Shown piece after piece: positions 63,826-64,000 of a stretch of DNA of 64,000 bases. The stretch's first letter is position 1; each line of letters opens with the position of its first letter. This DNA comes from Pseudoroseomonas cervicalis. GTDB taxonomy: Bacteria > Pseudomonadota > Alphaproteobacteria > Acetobacterales > Acetobacteraceae. The notes beneath the pieces were generated by a model, which was not told the DNA's origin, did no database searches, and saw nothing but the letters and a program-made list of their open reading frames with translations. The DNA lies in the NCBI RefSeq assembly GCF_030818485.1, contig NZ_JAUTAJ010000004.1:124001-188000 (forward strand). The letters run 5' to 3'. A program made the translations under genes and the position numbers.

Positions 63826-63949
63826 GCCGCCCCGCGGCGTGGTGATGGAGTGGCCGCCCCGCGGCGCAAGGATTGAGTGGCCGCTCCGCGGCGCAAGGAT
63901 GAGTGGCCGCTTCGCGGCGCAAGGATTGAGTGGCCGCTCCGCGGCAGGC
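63826..63949. repeat. Tandem palindromic repeat near the right edge
   Basis: Units starting GAGTGGCCGC at 63848, 63875, 63901 and 63928 (spacing 26-27 bases), preceded by a partial unit. Each contains GCCGC-TCC-GCGGC (or a CCC/TTC loop variant), a 5-bp hairpin, followed by GCAAGGATT. There are no spacers, so it is not a CRISPR array. Confidence 0.88.
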
Positions 63950-63961
63950 ACCGAAACGGCA

Positions 63962-63989
63962 AACGGGGGAGGCGCGAGCCTCCCCCGTT
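63962..63989 (+). terminator. Intrinsic-type terminator at the right edge
   Basis: AACGGGGGAGGC-GCGA-GCCTCCCCCGTT is a perfect 12-bp stem followed by CTTCGT. It lies about 175 bases after the Bug receptor stop, beyond the tandem repeat. Confidence 0.7.
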
Positions 63990-64000
63990 CTTCGTGCGCG

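Noticed and set aside
63826..63949. CRISPR array
   Set aside because: Units follow each other directly without unique spacers and no cas genes are near.
63556..63951. Minus-strand ORF with repeated RPL/RSGHS peptides at the right edge
   Set aside because: The peptide repeats simply translate the tandem palindromic DNA repeat, and the rest overlaps the Bug receptor antisense.

Overview
The window looks like chromosomal DNA of a high-GC alphaproteobacterium, most probably an Acetobacteraceae member of the Roseomonas type. The grounds are the very high GC content, the alphaproteobacterial EipB (DUF1849) gene beside aspS, an orphan Bug/TctC-type solute receptor, a urtABCDE plus ureDABCEFG set, and many intergenic palindromic repeats. 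I saw no rRNA, tRNA, CRISPR array, insertion sequence or prophage. The genus is inferred from gene content; nothing here proves it.

Layout. 1-15946: a truncated LysR gene diverges from an NAD(P)-binding epimerase-like gene; then rnd and aspS (divergent), eipB, an asparaginase-family enzyme and a MATE exporter (minus), a peptide-type solute-binding protein, an alpha/beta hydrolase, a cold-shock protein, and an IlvD/Edd dehydratase - SDR - FAH-hydrolase operon that reads as non-phosphorylative sugar-acid catabolism. 16054-31853: a nitrogen island. On the minus strand one tightly packed run encodes an unusual sensor kinase (NCS1 transporter-like domain, Cys-rich linker, kinase, receiver), a LuxR-type response regulator, UreD-A-B-C-E-F-G and nicotinamidase. 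On the plus strand, divergent from the kinase, lies the urea ABC transporter urtABCDE. A perfect palindrome sits in the 174-bp divergent gap. The likely logic is that a transporter-shaped receptor senses urea or a related nitrogen compound, the regulator binds the shared promoter region, Urt imports urea, and urease (with UreE/F/G loading nickel) hydrolyses it.

31875-48788: DUF805, an altronate/galactarate-type dehydratase, a redoxin plus DsbD-like pair, a PEP-mutase-like enzyme, HrpB helicase, an HtrA-type protease, a FecCD permease and ATPase lacking a binding protein, an OmpR/HK two-component pair, a small secreted protein, a YbfB-type MFS transporter and a HibCH-like hydrolase. 48901-63787: a polyamine-type ABC ATPase separated by about 5.5 kb from its likely permeases and binding protein, a secreted Mn/Fe superoxide dismutase, a LysR/MFS divergent pair, an aldo/keto reductase, an orphan Nif11-type leader-peptide gene, LrgB/LrgA, a CoA-transferase/HMG-CoA-lyase-type pair, a CHAP lipoprotein and a Bug receptor.

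Most notable are the transporter-fused kinase of the urea island with its candidate operator; the Nif11-like double-glycine precursor without maturation genes; and families of multi-hairpin repeats that begin or end exactly at stop codons (FAH and MFS genes; ureC and redoxin genes). All positions and motifs were read by eye; homology calls rest on recognition of family motifs, and no database search was made.
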